From the NCBI GenBank assembly GCA_963701735.1, contig CAVPBI010000020.1, positions 1 through 64,000 of the forward strand: a DNA stretch of 64,000 nucleotides. The letters are read 5' to 3'. Both the position numbers and the translations under genes were made by a program. A model generated the notes under the pieces. That model was not told the DNA's origin. It did not search any database and saw only the letters and a list, made by a program, of their open reading frames with translations. This document shows, in pieces, positions 31,242 to 41,454 of this stretch. The stretch's first letter is position 1. Every line of letters begins with the position of its first letter. Source of the DNA: CAWABB01 sp963701735. GTDB lineage: Bacteria; Bacteroidota; Ignavibacteria; UBA10030; UBA6906.

Positions 31242-32138
31242 ATGGGCAACCCTATCGTAACCACCACCCGTTCCGCCACCCGCACGCCTACGCGCTCCGG
31301 GAAAGTCCGCGACCTGTACGACCTTGGGGACTCCATGCTGATCGTCGCGACGGACCGGATCTCGGCGTTTGATGTCGTGCTTCCGGACGGCATCCCGAAC
31401 AAGGGGAAGGTGCTGACCCAGATCTCGTCGTTCTGGTTCGAGAAGCTGTCGTCCGTCGTCCCGAACCACGTGATTGCGACCGACGTGCGCGCATTCCCCG
31501 AGCCGTTCCGCTCCGATCCCGCGGTGTTCGCGGGGCGCAGCATGCTCGTGCGGAAGACCCGCCCGCTTCCGGTCGAATGCGTCGTGCGCGGGTATCTCTC
31601 CGGGTCCGGCTGGAACGAATACAGGAAGGCGAAGGCCATCTGCGGGATCAGCCTCCCGGAGGGGCTCCGGGAGTCCGACAGGCTGCCGGAGCCCGTGTTC
31701 ACTCCGACGACGAAGGCCGAGCAGGGGCACGACGAGAACATCACGTTCGACGAGGTGGTGAAGCTTGTGGGGCTGAGCGTCGCGGAACAGATCCGCGCGC
31801 TGACGATCGACATCTACTCCCGGGGCGCGGAGTTTGCGCGGACGAAGGGCATTATCATCGCCGACACGAAGTTCGAGTTCGGGCTGGATGAGACCGGCGC
31901 GGTGGTCTGGATCGACGAGGCGCTGACGCCGGACTCGTCGCGCTTCTGGCCGCTCGATTCGTACGCCCCGGGCGGGCCGCAGCCGAGCTTCGACAAGCAG
32001 TTTGTCCGCGACTACCTGCTCGAGGTCAAGTGGAACAAGACGCCGCCGGCGCCCACGCTGCCCGGCCACGTCGTTGCGACCACGACGCGGAAATACGAGG
32101 AGGCGCTGGTTCGCCTCACCGGCCGCGGGGTTCAGTAA
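31242..32138 (+). CDS. purC: Phosphoribosylaminoimidazole-succinocarboxamide synthase
   Basis: SAICAR synthetase of purine synthesis: ATP-dependent ligation of CAIR and aspartate. 298 residues with GKVRDLYDLGDSMLIVATDR, ISAFDVVLPDGIPNKGKVLT, VECVVRGYLSGSGWNEY, FTPTTKAEQGHDENITFDE and IIIADTKFEFGLDETG, all standard PurC blocks in order. It has its own terminator 33 bases after the stop, suggesting a single-gene unit. Confidence 0.97.
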   Translation: MGNPIVTTTRSATRTPTRSGKVRDLYDLGDSMLIVATDRISAFDVVLPDGIPNKGKVLTQISSFWFEKLSSVVPNHVIATDVRAFPEPFRSDPAVFAGRSMLVRKTRPLPVECVVRGYLSGSGWNEYRKAKAICGISLPEGLRESDRLPEPVFTPTTKAEQGHDENITFDEVVKLVGLSVAEQIRALTIDIYSRGAEFARTKGIIIADTKFEFGLDETGAVVWIDEALTPDSSRFWPLDSYAPGGPQPSFDKQFVRDYLLEVKWNKTPPAPTLPGHVVATTTRKYEEALVRLTGRGVQ

Positions 32139-32171
32139 CGCGGGTCTGCGTGCAGCACTGTGTTCATTAAG

Positions 32172-32193
32172 AGCGGACTCCGTCCGCTTTTTT
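32172..32193 (+). terminator. Rho-independent terminator after purC
   Basis: AGCGGAC and GTCCGCT form a seven-pair stem with a TCC loop, followed directly by TTTTTT. It separates purC from addA. Confidence 0.9.
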
Positions 32194-32227
32194 GTTCCTC
32201 CCCGGGACGCCGGGAAGACCATCTGAC

Positions 32228-35200
32228 ATGCTTACGCCCGACCAGGAACTCGCCACACGACCCGGGCGGCATCTGTCCGTGACCGCCAACGCCGGCTCGG
32301 GGAAGACCCGCGTCCTTGTCGAACGGTATCTCCGTCTCGTCCTCGAAGGCTATGCCCCGGTCCAGAAGATCGTTGCCCTCACCTACACCGAGAAGGCCGC
32401 GGGCGAACTGAAGCGGCGCATCGCCGCCCAGGTGTCGGAGGCGCTTCTCTCCGGGACCGATCCGGAGCAGATCGCGCGCCTCGAAGCCGTACGGGCGCAG
32501 CTCCCGTCGGCGTTCGTGGGAACGATCCATGCATTCTGCTCCCGCCTCCTGCGCGAGCATCCGATCGAGGCCGGAGTGGATGCGGGGTTCATCGTTCTCG
32601 AAGGGCCTCGACCGCACGATCATGCTGGAAGACGCCGTCCGGGAAACCTTCTACGATATCCTCCGGGCCGACGCGTCACATCCTCTCCGCGATCCCGTCT
32701 TCGATGTGCTCCGCACGCTTGGCAAAGGGAAAGTGCTGCACATCCTCTCCTCGCTGATCCGCCGCCGCGAGATGCTGGATCGCTGGTCAGGGGGGAAGAG
32801 CCCGTACGACCGTCCTGACGCTGAGGTCCTCGCGGCGTGGGACGGGACGATCAGGGACTACCTCGAGGCCGAGGCGTCGGCGCAGGAGGTGACAGAGGCG
32901 GTGGCGGCGCTCGTGCGGAGTGCCGACGGGAAGAAGGCTGCTGCAGCGCGGGCGGCAGGGCAGGCGGTCCTCGACGCGACGCGTCCATCAGACGCCTCGC
33001 GCCCGCTCGACCGCGCGTTCGCGCTGCGCGCGTTCGCGGAGACGGTCCTGACAGCGGCCGGCGGCATCTACAAGGCTGTGGTCGCCAGTCCCGACCGGCG
33101 TCTGGAGCTTGCAGCGCAGCGACTCGCCGTCTGGAGAGGCGACGCTGTCCGGCTGCTCGAGCATCTCGCGAACGGAGCCGGGGCGCAGGATCATGCGACG
33201 CTCCTGTCGCAGACCCGCGTGATCCTGGAGGTGCTGCGTCTCGCGCTCGAGCGGTACGCGGGCAAGAAGGAGGAAGCATCCGCGCTGGACTTCGAAGACC
33301 TGCAGCTTCTCGCCAGGAACCTCCTCTCGCAGGAGGCGGTACGGCGGCAGCTCGCGCGGACATATTCCCACATTCTGGTGGATGAGTATCAGGACACGAA
33401 CCATCTGCAGTACGAGATTCTTCTCCCGCTGCTGGACGATTTGCGGTCGGGAAATCTGTTCATCGTCGGAGATCCGAAGCAGTCGATCTACGGATTCCGG
33501 AACGCGGACGTGGAAGTCTTCTACCGCACGCGGGCGGACATCGTGAACAGCGCCGGGGCGGAGAGTGCGGTGGTCCTCGGCGAAAGCTTCCGGCCGCTGC
33601 GCGACCTGGTGGGGTTTGTGAACCATGTCTTCGGCCGGCTTCCTGGCGAGGGCGGACCGCGCTCGCAGGGGGATGTTTCTTACGAGCCGTTGGTGCGCGC
33701 GCGGGCGAACGAACACCCGGGAACGGTGGAGCTTCTGGTTCCCGGGGCCGACGGGCTGACGGAGGGAGCCCGGATCGCACAGAGGATCCTGGCGATGTTC
33801 GACGATGGATCGCGCGTGTTCAACGAGCGGGAGGAGGCGCGGGCTGTCGAGCCCGGGGACATTGCCGTGCTTCTGCGAAGCAGAACCCATCTCCCCGAGC
33901 TCGAGGAGGCGTTCATCGCGCAGGGCATCCCGTACCGCATCAGCGGAGGGGTAGGGTACTTTCAGACCCAGGATGTCCTTGATTTCTACAACTATTTCGC
34001 GTTTCTGCTGAATCCCGAGGATGACGCCGCGCTTGCCGGCGTCCTCCGGTCCCCGTGCTACGGAGTGTCCGACGCGGAACTGTTGAACATCAGCATCGGC
34101 ACGAAGCGCCGGTCGCTCTGGGACCGCATCCGCGGGCCGGAGGGCCGGTCTTCCTCGCCCGCCATCGCCGCCGCCGCGGAGGCGCTTGCCGCGGATCTCG
34201 ACGTGGCGATGACGCTCACGGTCCCTGACGTGATTCGCCGCATCGCCCGCCGCACTCATTATCGCGAGAAGGTTGCCGGGACGTCGCGCGGGATTCAGGC
34301 CGCGGCGAATATCGAGAAACTTCTCCGGATGGCCGAGCGGTTCGACGAGCAGGGGATGGCGACGCTGTACGATTTCACCGCCCGGTTGCGGCGGCTGATC
34401 GACGAGGAAGAGCAGGAGGGGCAGGGAGCGGCGGGGCGCGACAGGTCCGCGGTTCAGATCATGACGATTCACGCCGCGAAGGGGCTCGAGTTTCCCGTCG
34501 TCATTCTGCCGCACCTCCATCGCCGCCCCCAGTCGGATCGCGAGCCATTCGTCTTTGCCGACATCGGTGTCGCGTTCACTCCGCGCGCCCCTGAGGATGA
34601 GGAATCCGCCAAGCCTCCCATCTCCCTCGTCGCTGCGGCGCAGCAGCGCGCGAAGGCCATCGCTGAGGAGCGGAGGGTGCTGTATGTGGCCGCGACGCGT
34701 GCGCGCGACATTCTGGTTCTCTCCGGCGATCCCGCCGAGGCTGAAGGACGTGGTGCGCCGCTCGAATGGATACTCGAAGCCTTCGGCCTGGACGGAACCG
34801 CCTCGCCTCGCGATCTCCGCGTGGGTATCCGGACGCCGGTCTCCCTCGCTGACGGCCGGCGGACGCACGCGGGATCTGCTCGCGCACGAGCTCACGGTGA
34901 AGATCCGGGACGGGCTTTCGTTCCCTGCCGGGAAGCGACAGGCGCAGGCCGCCCCCGATATCCCGCCGCCGCGCGTCATCTCCGAGGCTCCTCCGGCCAG
35001 GCCCCGCGGCGAGATCTACTCGGCGACGCGGATCAGGACGTACCTCGAATGCCCTTCGCGCTATTATCTCACGTACCGTCTCGGGTATCGCGAAGAGCGC
35101 CGGCGCGAGATCGATGAAGACGAATTGCGGGAGCGGCCGGGATCCGCTGAGCTCGCGGGGTCGGCCGAGCTTCTCGGCACGCTTTTTCACGGCGTCATGC

Positions 35201-35802
35201 GGACCGTCGAATCGACCGATGGCTCGGACGAGGCCGTGGCGGCGACCTGCGGGTCACTTCTTTCACTGGAGCAGCCGCTGTCCGGGGCAGACAACTCGAG
35301 GGCTGCCGTCGCGTCCGTGACGCGTCTTGTGCGCGGAGTGCTCGGGTCGGACGTGTGGTCCGCGATCCGGAAGGGGAGCGATGCGCGCACGGAGTTCACC
35401 GTGTCGGCCCCCTTCGGCCGGGACTACATTGTCGGAACCATTGACAGGATGTTCCGGGACGAGCGCGGCGTGTGGACGGTGGTGGATTACAAGACCGACC
35501 GCATTCCTCCGGAGGCGATAGAATCGCGCGCACGGATCTATCTTCCCCAGGTGCAGCTGTACGGGCTTCTCGTCTCCATGCTGCAGGGGGTCGAGGCCGT
35601 GAACCTGATGCTGCTCTTTGCCCACCACCCGGACCGCCCGTATGTGGTGGCGATGGACCGGGCCGCGATCGCCGAATTTTCGCACACGGTAACCGATGTG
35701 GTATCCTCTATCGCCAAAGATCGCTTTTCCCCTTATCCCGGGGGATGTGAGGGGTGTCCTTTTCCGAGGGGGACGTGCGAGCGATTGTTCTCTGTGGCAT
35801 AA
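32228..35802 (+). CDS. addA: AddA-like UvrD-family helicase/nuclease subunit, interrupted by two apparent +1 frame changes
   Basis: Helicase-nuclease subunit of AddAB, about 1,190 residues when joined. Superfamily 1 motifs are intact: LSVTANAGSGKTRVLVERYL (I), IVALTYTEKAAGELKRRI (Ia), LVDEYQDTNHLQ (II), IVGDPKQSIYGFRNADVE (III), IMTIHAAKGLEFPVVILPHL (V) and VLYVAATRARDILVLSGDP (VI). A C-terminal PD-(D/E)XK nuclease has WTVVDYKTDRIP. A Cys set (YLECPSRYY and CEGCPFPRGTC) resembles the AddB Fe-S motif, unusual for an AddA. The ATG at 32228 (MLTPDQELATRPG) is preferred to an upstream one. Frame changes fall near 32606 (FIVLEG to LDRTIML) and near 34859 (SLADGR to GRTRDLLA). Confidence 0.88.
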
Positions 35803-35907
35803 TGCATTACCCGATCCATCTCAACCGAACTTCCGGCTGACAGGCCATCCTCCGAACTGCCTGAGGCAGTAAACCCTTCCCGTCTCAAGTTCCCGCTAAG
35901 AAAAAGC

Positions 35908-35936
35908 TTGCATTTCGTTTGCCGTTTATGTATTAA
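35908..35936 (+). promoter_or_regulatory. Promoter for the hybrid kinase gene (sigma70 type)
   Basis: TTGCAT at 35908-35913, a 17-base spacer and TATTAA at 35931-35936. The transcript would start close to 35943, about 40 bases before the chosen ATG, which argues against the longer open frame that begins inside this promoter. Confidence 0.6.
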
Positions 35937-35982
35937 GGCGAGAGTATCTCCCCCCCTCTGTGTATCATATCCACGGGTACCC

Positions 35983-38415
35983 ATGTCAGATCAGCTTCGC
36001 TACGAGGATGTTCTCGAGAGCATCAGCGGCGGATTCTGCGCGCTCGACCAGAACTATCGCATAACGTACTGGAACAAGGCAGCCGAGCACGGGACAGGCT
36101 ACAAAGCCGAGGATGTCCTCGGCCGCGACATCTACGATGTATTTCCGAACGCCCGTGGCGCCATGCTGGGCGAGAAGTATCGTCTGGCTATGGAGACGAA
36201 GACGTTTCAGAGCTTTGAGACCTGCTACAAGGACGAGAGGTTCGAGGCCTGGTACGACGTGCGCATCTATCCGTCCGAGTCGGGCCTCTCGGTGTTTTTC
36301 CAGGACGTCACCGAAGCGAAGGCGGACGAGCAGCAGCGTGACCTGATGATCCAGGTGTCGAAAGTCATCGGCGACGCACGCCACCTCGACGAGTTGTGTC
36401 AGCGCGCGGCCGAGACGATCGCAACCTATCTGGACATCCCCGCCCGGTTCGTGTGCATCTACCTGTACGACCCGCGCGGGAACGAGATCAGGCTTGTTGC
36501 GCCGGCGCTCATGGACCTCGACTTTCCGCAGGAGATGGTGCACCAGGCAGTCGTTCCCGGCGCGCGGCATGTCGCCGCTCAGGCTGCGTACACGCGGGAG
36601 CCGGTCGTGACGGACGCCGTCGGCAGCGGCACGGCGGGCCTGCTCTTCCGCAAGGAGATCGACGACCTCGGACTCAAGACGCTCATGGTGATTCCGCTCC
36701 TTGTGCAGCGCGAACTGCAGGGCGTCATCGAGGTGTTGTCGATCCGCGAGAAGGATTACGTCGCCCGGCCGCTGGACGTCCTGACGGTCGTCGGGAACGA
36801 TCTCGCGAGCGGCATGAATCGCAAGCGGTTGATGGACGAGCTCCGGATGAAGAACCTCGAGCTCGAGAACCAGACGCAGAAGACGGTCGAGGCGAGCGAC
36901 ACGCTCAAGAAGTTTCTCGCGATGTTCAGCCACGAGCTCCGATCGCCGCTCAACTCGATCATCGGGTTCTCGGACCTCCTCTCCACGCGCTTCACCGAAT
37001 TGAGCGGGGAGACGATCCAGGACTTCATGCAGAACATCAACGCGAGCGGGCGTCATCTTCAGCAGATCATCAACGACATCCTGGACCTCTCGAAGATCGA
37101 AGCCGGGACGATGGAGCTGCATATTGCCAGCCACCCCGTGGACTATTTCCGCGAGTCGGTGGAGCGTGTGCTCGCCGCCGACATCGCGGCCAAGCGGATC
37201 CGGCTCACGTTTGACGTGAGCGCGGAGCTCGACGAGCTGGTGGTGGACCAGACCCGGTTCAAGCAGATCCTCCTGAACCTGGTCTCGAACGCGGTGAAGT
37301 TCAGCAACGAAGGGGGCGAGATCGTCGTGGCCGCCCGGCGGGTGGCAAACGATCTGGTGTTCAGCGTGCAGGACGGCGGCATCGGCATCAAGCCCGAGGA
37401 GATCCCGACGCTGTTCAAGCCATTCAAGCAGGCCCCGAGCGGGAAGGACAGGAATCACGGCGGGGTAGGGCTGGGGCTGGCCATCACGAAGAGGCTTGTG
37501 GAGTTGCACAAAGGGACGGTCTGGGTCGAAAGCGAGTGGGGCAGGGGGACGACGGTCTATTTCAAGATCCCGATGTTTGTCGATCTTGATGGCGAGCGCG
37601 TGAACCAGGCGGGCATGCTGCTGGAAACCCTGCAGCGGGAGAACAAAGGGGTGGTGGAGGGGGAGAAGCCCCTTGCGCTGGTGGTTGAGGACGGGCTGCA
37701 GGCGGGAGAACTGCTGCGGATGCATATCGAAAGTGCCGGTTACAGGGTCGAAATCGCCAGAAATGGTGTAGATGCCCTCGAAATGGCCAAAAGCCTCCAT
37801 CCGAACGTCATCACGCTGGACGTCCAGCTGCCCCAGAAGGACGGCTGGCAGGTGCTGAAGGAGTTGAAGAGGCACCCGCTCTGCAAGCAAATCCCGGTCG
37901 TGATCGTTTCGATTATTGACGAAAAGAACCTTGGTTTTAGCCTCGGGGCAGTGGACTACTTCGTCAAGCCGGTGGGGCGTGAGGAGCTGGTCCGGGCCCT
38001 GGACCGTGTGCACATCGTGAAGCGGCCGGGGACGAGAAAACCGACGATTCTGGTGATTGACGACGACCGTGCGGCCACGGATCTTGTGCAGGTAATCCTC
38101 GAAAACGAGGGGTATGAGGTACTGAAGGCCTTTCAGGGGAAGGACGGCATCGAGCTGGCGGCGAGGGAGCGGCCGGACCTGATCATTCTTGACCTGATAA
38201 TGCCTGAAACATCGGGATTCCAGGTCGCGTATCAATTAAAGCAGATACCGGCCACACGGTCGATCCCGATCATCGTGCTGACGTCGATGGAGATTGACGA
38301 GGGGACGCAGGAGCAGCTCGCGGCGTACGTGAGCGGGTTGATGGCGAAGACCGGGTTCACGAAGAACGACCTGTTGCGGGAGATCGGCAACATCGAGAGC
38401 GCGCGTCTGCATTGA
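35983..38415 (+). CDS. Hybrid sensor histidine kinase: PAS-GAF-HisKA-HATPase-REC-REC
   Basis: Soluble hybrid kinase of 810 residues; no membrane helix is seen. In order: PAS (residues ~8-120, ITYWNKAAEHGTGYKAEDVL), GAF (~135-280, containing LKTLMVIPLLVQRELQGVIE), dimerisation domain with phospho-acceptor His317 (FLAMFSHELRSPLNSIIGFS) and ATPase with QILLNLVSNAVKFSNEGG and GGVGLGLAITKRL. Two receiver domains follow, with phosphorylatable Asp613 (VITLDVQLPQKDG) and Asp737 (LIILDLIMPETSG). REC1 has VVEDG where most have DD near its start, so its metal pocket is less typical. No DNA-binding output. Signal unknown; the neighbouring lone DHp protein may interact. Confidence 0.94.
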   Translation: MSDQLRYEDVLESISGGFCALDQNYRITYWNKAAEHGTGYKAEDVLGRDIYDVFPNARGAMLGEKYRLAMETKTFQSFETCYKDERFEAWYDVRIYPSESGLSVFFQDVTEAKADEQQRDLMIQVSKVIGDARHLDELCQRAAETIATYLDIPARFVCIYLYDPRGNEIRLVAPALMDLDFPQEMVHQAVVPGARHVAAQAAYTREPVVTDAVGSGTAGLLFRKEIDDLGLKTLMVIPLLVQRELQGVIEVLSIREKDYVARPLDVLTVVGNDLASGMNRKRLMDELRMKNLELENQTQKTVEASDTLKKFLAMFSHELRSPLNSIIGFSDLLSTRFTELSGETIQDFMQNINASGRHLQQIINDILDLSKIEAGTMELHIASHPVDYFRESVERVLAADIAAKRIRLTFDVSAELDELVVDQTRFKQILLNLVSNAVKFSNEGGEIVVAARRVANDLVFSVQDGGIGIKPEEIPTLFKPFKQAPSGKDRNHGGVGLGLAITKRLVELHKGTVWVESEWGRGTTVYFKIPMFVDLDGERVNQAGMLLETLQRENKGVVEGEKPLALVVEDGLQAGELLRMHIESAGYRVEIARNGVDALEMAKSLHPNVITLDVQLPQKDGWQVLKELKRHPLCKQIPVVIVSIIDEKNLGFSLGAVDYFVKPVGREELVRALDRVHIVKRPGTRKPTILVIDDDRAATDLVQVILENEGYEVLKAFQGKDGIELAARERPDLIILDLIMPETSGFQVAYQLKQIPATRSIPIIVLTSMEIDEGTQEQLAAYVSGLMAKTGFTKNDLLREIGNIESARLH

Positions 38416-38425
38416 GCGTGGTTCC

Positions 38426-38454
38426 TTGACAGGGGTGGCAGAAATGGATATATT
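38426..38454 (+). promoter_or_regulatory. Promoter for the DHp-domain/TPR unit (sigma70 type)
   Basis: TTGACA at 38426-38431, a 17-base spacer and TATATT at 38449-38454, followed by an AT-rich TTTTTATC start region 34 bases before the next ATG. One of the best promoter matches in the window. Confidence 0.8.
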
Positions 38455-38487
38455 TTTTATCTGTCACTGCCGTACAGGACCAACGCC

Positions 38488-38763
38488 ATGAGCCAGGATC
38501 AGACAGCGGATCACCAGACCGAAATCGACAGATTGCGGACGGGGATCCGCGATATCGCGCACGACATCAGCAACCCGCTCGGCGTGTTGCGGATGGCGGC
38601 CTACTACTTACAGACGGCGCACCCCGACACTGAGAAGCGCGAGCAGTACTACAAGATTATCGGGGATACTGTCGGGCGCGTTGAAGATGGATTGCGGAAG
38701 CTTCGGGCTCTAGCCGAATCCGGCGGCGGGTCCGGCACTTCCGAGGGGACGCTAACAGGATGA
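38488..38763 (+). CDS. Stand-alone histidine-kinase dimerisation (DHp) domain protein
   Basis: 91 residues made up of a DHp-like helical hairpin: IRDIAHDISNPLGVLRMAAY carries an H-box His (HDISNPLGVL), followed by a second helix (EKREQYYKIIGDTVGRVEDG) and a Gly/Ser tail. There is no ATPase domain, so it cannot autophosphorylate by itself; it might be phosphorylated by the hybrid kinase upstream, heterodimerise with it, or act as a phosphotransfer intermediate (inference). Its stop overlaps the TPR lipoprotein start as ATGA. It has its own strong promoter. Confidence 0.8.
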   Translation: MSQDQTADHQTEIDRLRTGIRDIAHDISNPLGVLRMAAYYLQTAHPDTEKREQYYKIIGDTVGRVEDGLRKLRALAESGGGSGTSEGTLTG

Positions 38764-40195
38764 TCAGGTTTCGATTTCCGGCCTGGCCGCTGGTGGCGGC
38801 TGTAGTCTTTGCGGCCGGGTGCTCCCAGGAGACCCGCTTCACGACGACGTCGGAGGAAGCTCGCAACGCCTACTCCGAAGGCGTGAAGCAGATGGAGATG
38901 TTTTACTACGCGGAGGCGTTGCGGTTGCTCGACCGTGCGGTCGCCGCCGATTCCAACTTCGCGCTCGCCTGGGGACGCAAGGCGATGCTCGCATTCCGCA
39001 TGGGCCAGGACTCCGCGGCCAGGGCGTTCGGCGCCCGGGCCGCACGGCTCGCACCCGCCGCGACCGAGCGTGAGCGGCTCCTCGTGTCGGCCTGGTCAAA
39101 CCTCGTGTCCTACCAGTACTCCCCCGCGGCCGCTGCGGCCGATTCCCTGATCGAGCTGTATCCCGACGAAGGCGAAGCGTATTTCTTGCGCGGCATGCTC
39201 TACGAGATGGACAAGAATCTCGAGGCCGCTATCGACGTCTATGCGAAGGCCTCAAAAGGAGAGACCGCGTATCCGCTCGCGGTGATGTCGCTCGGCTACG
39301 CGTACTCCGCGGCCGGCGAGCAGGAGAAGGCGCTTGCCGCGATGCGCCGGTACATCGAGATGGCGCCCGAGGCTGCCGACCCGCGTGCGAGCTATGCCGA
39401 CCTGCTGCTCCGCTTCGGCCGGTACGACGAGGCCATGGAGCAGTATCAGAAGTCGCTGGAGCTCAAGCCGGACTACTGGTACGCCTTCAGCATGATCGGG
39501 AAGGTCTACGCGACGCAGGGCCGCCTGCGCGACGCGGAGAAGATGATGGACCGGGCCTTCGAGCTTCTGCCGCCGTCGCGCGATCTCGATGCGGAGCGCC
39601 TGGCCAGTGCGGCCAGCCTCGCAATGGCGAGAGGCAACTACAAGGAAGCGGAACGGCTGAGCCACGAGGCGCTCGCCATCGACACGACACTCGGCCCCGG
39701 AGCCGTCAGTGCTCATCAACGCCTTGATCAAGCAGGACAAGTTCGACCCCGCGGATCAGGTCGTGGAGCGATTCCGCGCGGAGATGAAGGCGCGGTCGTT
39801 AGCAGGAGAGTCCCTCGATGGCCGACTTCCACGCGATCCGCGCGCGGGTGCTCTCGGCCCGCGGCCGGCAGGAGGAGGCCCTCGCTGCGCTGAAGGAGGC
39901 GATGCAGTACACGAGCGCACTGAACCGCACGTACGTGTACCGGGAAATGGCCGAAGTCTACCTCAAGCAGGGCGAGATCGAGCCCGCCCTGGACGCCTGC
40001 GCCGAGGCGCTGTCCATCAATCCCAGGTCCCCGCAGGCCCTGCTGACACTGACGCGAGTCTACCACAGGCAGGGGGACGTTCGCATGACGAGGGAGGTCG
40101 GCGAGCGGTTGCTCCTGTTCTGGAAGGACGCCGACCCCGACTTCAAAGATGCGGCCGAGTTGAAACGCCTGCTGGCCGCGACGCACGCCGTGTAG
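38760..40195 (+). CDS. TPR-repeat lipoprotein, interrupted by two apparent +1 frame changes
   Basis: Predicted lipoprotein with about 475 residues when joined. Signal peptide PAWPLVAAVVFAAG and lipobox AAG|C, then TPR helices (AYSEGVKQMEMFYYAEALRL, FALAWGRKAMLAFRMGQDSA, ADLLLRFGRYDEAMEQYQKS, WYAFSMIGKVYATQGRLRDA). Frame changes occur near 39699 (TLGP to EPSVLINALIKQD) and about 39816 (LAGES to MADFHAIRARVLSARGR). After the second, TPRs resume (ALDACAEALSINPRSPQALL) to the end at LLAATHAV. Role unknown; TPR lipoproteins often scaffold outer-membrane complexes. Confidence 0.82.
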
Positions 40196-40304
40196 CGCCC
40201 CATCTCCCGGGCTCCGCTCTCCGATGCGCCCCGGGTCGCAGGCCGCCTTCGGGGCTCCGCTTCCCGGTGCACCCGCTCTTCTTCCCCCGTCCGGAACGTA
40301 CATC

Positions 40305-41402
40305 ATGGGATTCAACTGCGGCATCGTCGGACTTCCCAACGTGGGGAAGTCCACCCTCTTCAACGCCATCACCGCGGCAGGGGCCGAGGCGTCCAACTAC
40401 CCCTTCTGTACCATCGAACCGAACGTCGGCATCGTGCCGGTCCCCGACCTGCGGCTGGATGTCCTTGCGCGGATCTACAAGCCGGCCAGGGTCGTCCCCA
40501 CCACCATCGAGTTCGTGGACATCGCGGGGCTGGTCAAGGGTGCGAGCACCGGCGAGGGGCTCGGGAACCAGTTTCTGTCCCACATCCGCAACGTCGACGC
40601 GATCGCGCATGTCGTGCGGTGCTTCGACGATCCGGACGTCGTGCACGTGGACGGGTCGGTCGATCCCCGCCGCGACATCGAGGTCATCGAGACGGAGCTG
40701 ATCCTCAAGGATCTCGAGACGGTAGAGCGCAGGCTGGCTGACTCGCAGAAGCGAGGGAAAGCGGGCGACAAAAAGGCGCGCGCGGAAGTGGACGTGCTCT
40801 CGCGGATCAAGGATCATCTCGGCATGGGCAGGCTCGCGCGCTACCTCACGATCGAGAACCCCGACGAGTTCACGCTCATGCGGGACCTGCACCTGCTTAC
40901 GCGAAAGCCCGTCATGTACGTCTGCAACGTGAACGAGCGGGACATCTCGCGCGGGAACGCCTATGTGGAGGTTGTTCGCGAGGTTGCTGCCCGCGAAGAT
41001 GCGCTGGTCGTCACCATCAGTGCCTCGGTGGAGGCGGAAGTGGCCGAGCTGCCCGCGGACGAGCGGGCGGAGTTCCTTCGCGGTCTGGGGATGGAGGAAT
41101 CGGGCCTGTCGAAGGTGATTCACGAAGGGTATGCGCTGCTGCACCTGATCACGTTCTTCACGGCGGGGCCGAAGGAGGTGCGGGCGTGGACGGTGCGGTC
41201 GGGTCTACGGGCGCCTGAGGCAGCGGGGACGATTCACTCCGACTTCGAGAAGGGGTTCATCAGGGCCGAAGTCATGCGGTTCGACGATCTGAACGGGTGC
41301 GGTACGGAACATGCCGTCCGGGAGCGGGGGCTCCTGAGAATCGAGGGGAGGGAGTACGTCGTGAAGGACGGGGATGTGATGTATGTGCGGTTTGCGGTGT
41401 AG
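40305..41402 (+). CDS. ychF: Ribosome-binding GTPase/ATPase YchF
   Basis: Obg-related P-loop protein (OLA1/YchF) that prefers ATP and binds ribosomes; linked to stress responses. From the ATG at 40305 it is 365 residues, the family size. P loop FNCGIVGLPNVGKSTLFNAI, switch region NYPFCTIEPNVGIVPVPD, G3 FVDIAGLVKGASTGEGLGNQ, coiled segment around residues 130-200 and the TGS-like C-terminal block LLHLITFFTAGPKEVRAWTV to IRAEVMRFDDLNGCG. A longer upstream frame lacks conserved content. Convergent with the genes that follow. Confidence 0.97.
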   Translation: MGFNCGIVGLPNVGKSTLFNAITAAGAEASNYPFCTIEPNVGIVPVPDLRLDVLARIYKPARVVPTTIEFVDIAGLVKGASTGEGLGNQFLSHIRNVDAIAHVVRCFDDPDVVHVDGSVDPRRDIEVIETELILKDLETVERRLADSQKRGKAGDKKARAEVDVLSRIKDHLGMGRLARYLTIENPDEFTLMRDLHLLTRKPVMYVCNVNERDISRGNAYVEVVREVAAREDALVVTISASVEAEVAELPADERAEFLRGLGMEESGLSKVIHEGYALLHLITFFTAGPKEVRAWTVRSGLRAPEAAGTIHSDFEKGFIRAEVMRFDDLNGCGTEHAVRERGLLRIEGREYVVKDGDVMYVRFAV

Positions 41403-41411
41403 CCGCACACG

Positions 41412-41444
41412 GATATCAGATATCGAACGTTCGACATCTGATAT
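41412..41444. repeat. Interrupted inverted repeat after ychF
   Basis: GATATCAGAT and ATCTGATATC flank a central CGAACGTTCG palindrome, with two unpaired positions on each side. The arm is then partly repeated (TGATATC). It lies just past the ychF stop and before a GC hairpin; function unknown. Confidence 0.65.
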
Positions 41445-41454
41445 CTGATATCGT

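Noticed and set aside
35986..38235. Minus-strand frame of 749 codons opposite the hybrid kinase
   Set aside because: Shadow of the kinase; no recognisable motif or ribosome site.
40224..40304. N-terminal extension of ychF
   Set aside because: The conserved protein begins at MGFNCGIVG; the upstream part is Pro/Ala-rich and not part of the family.
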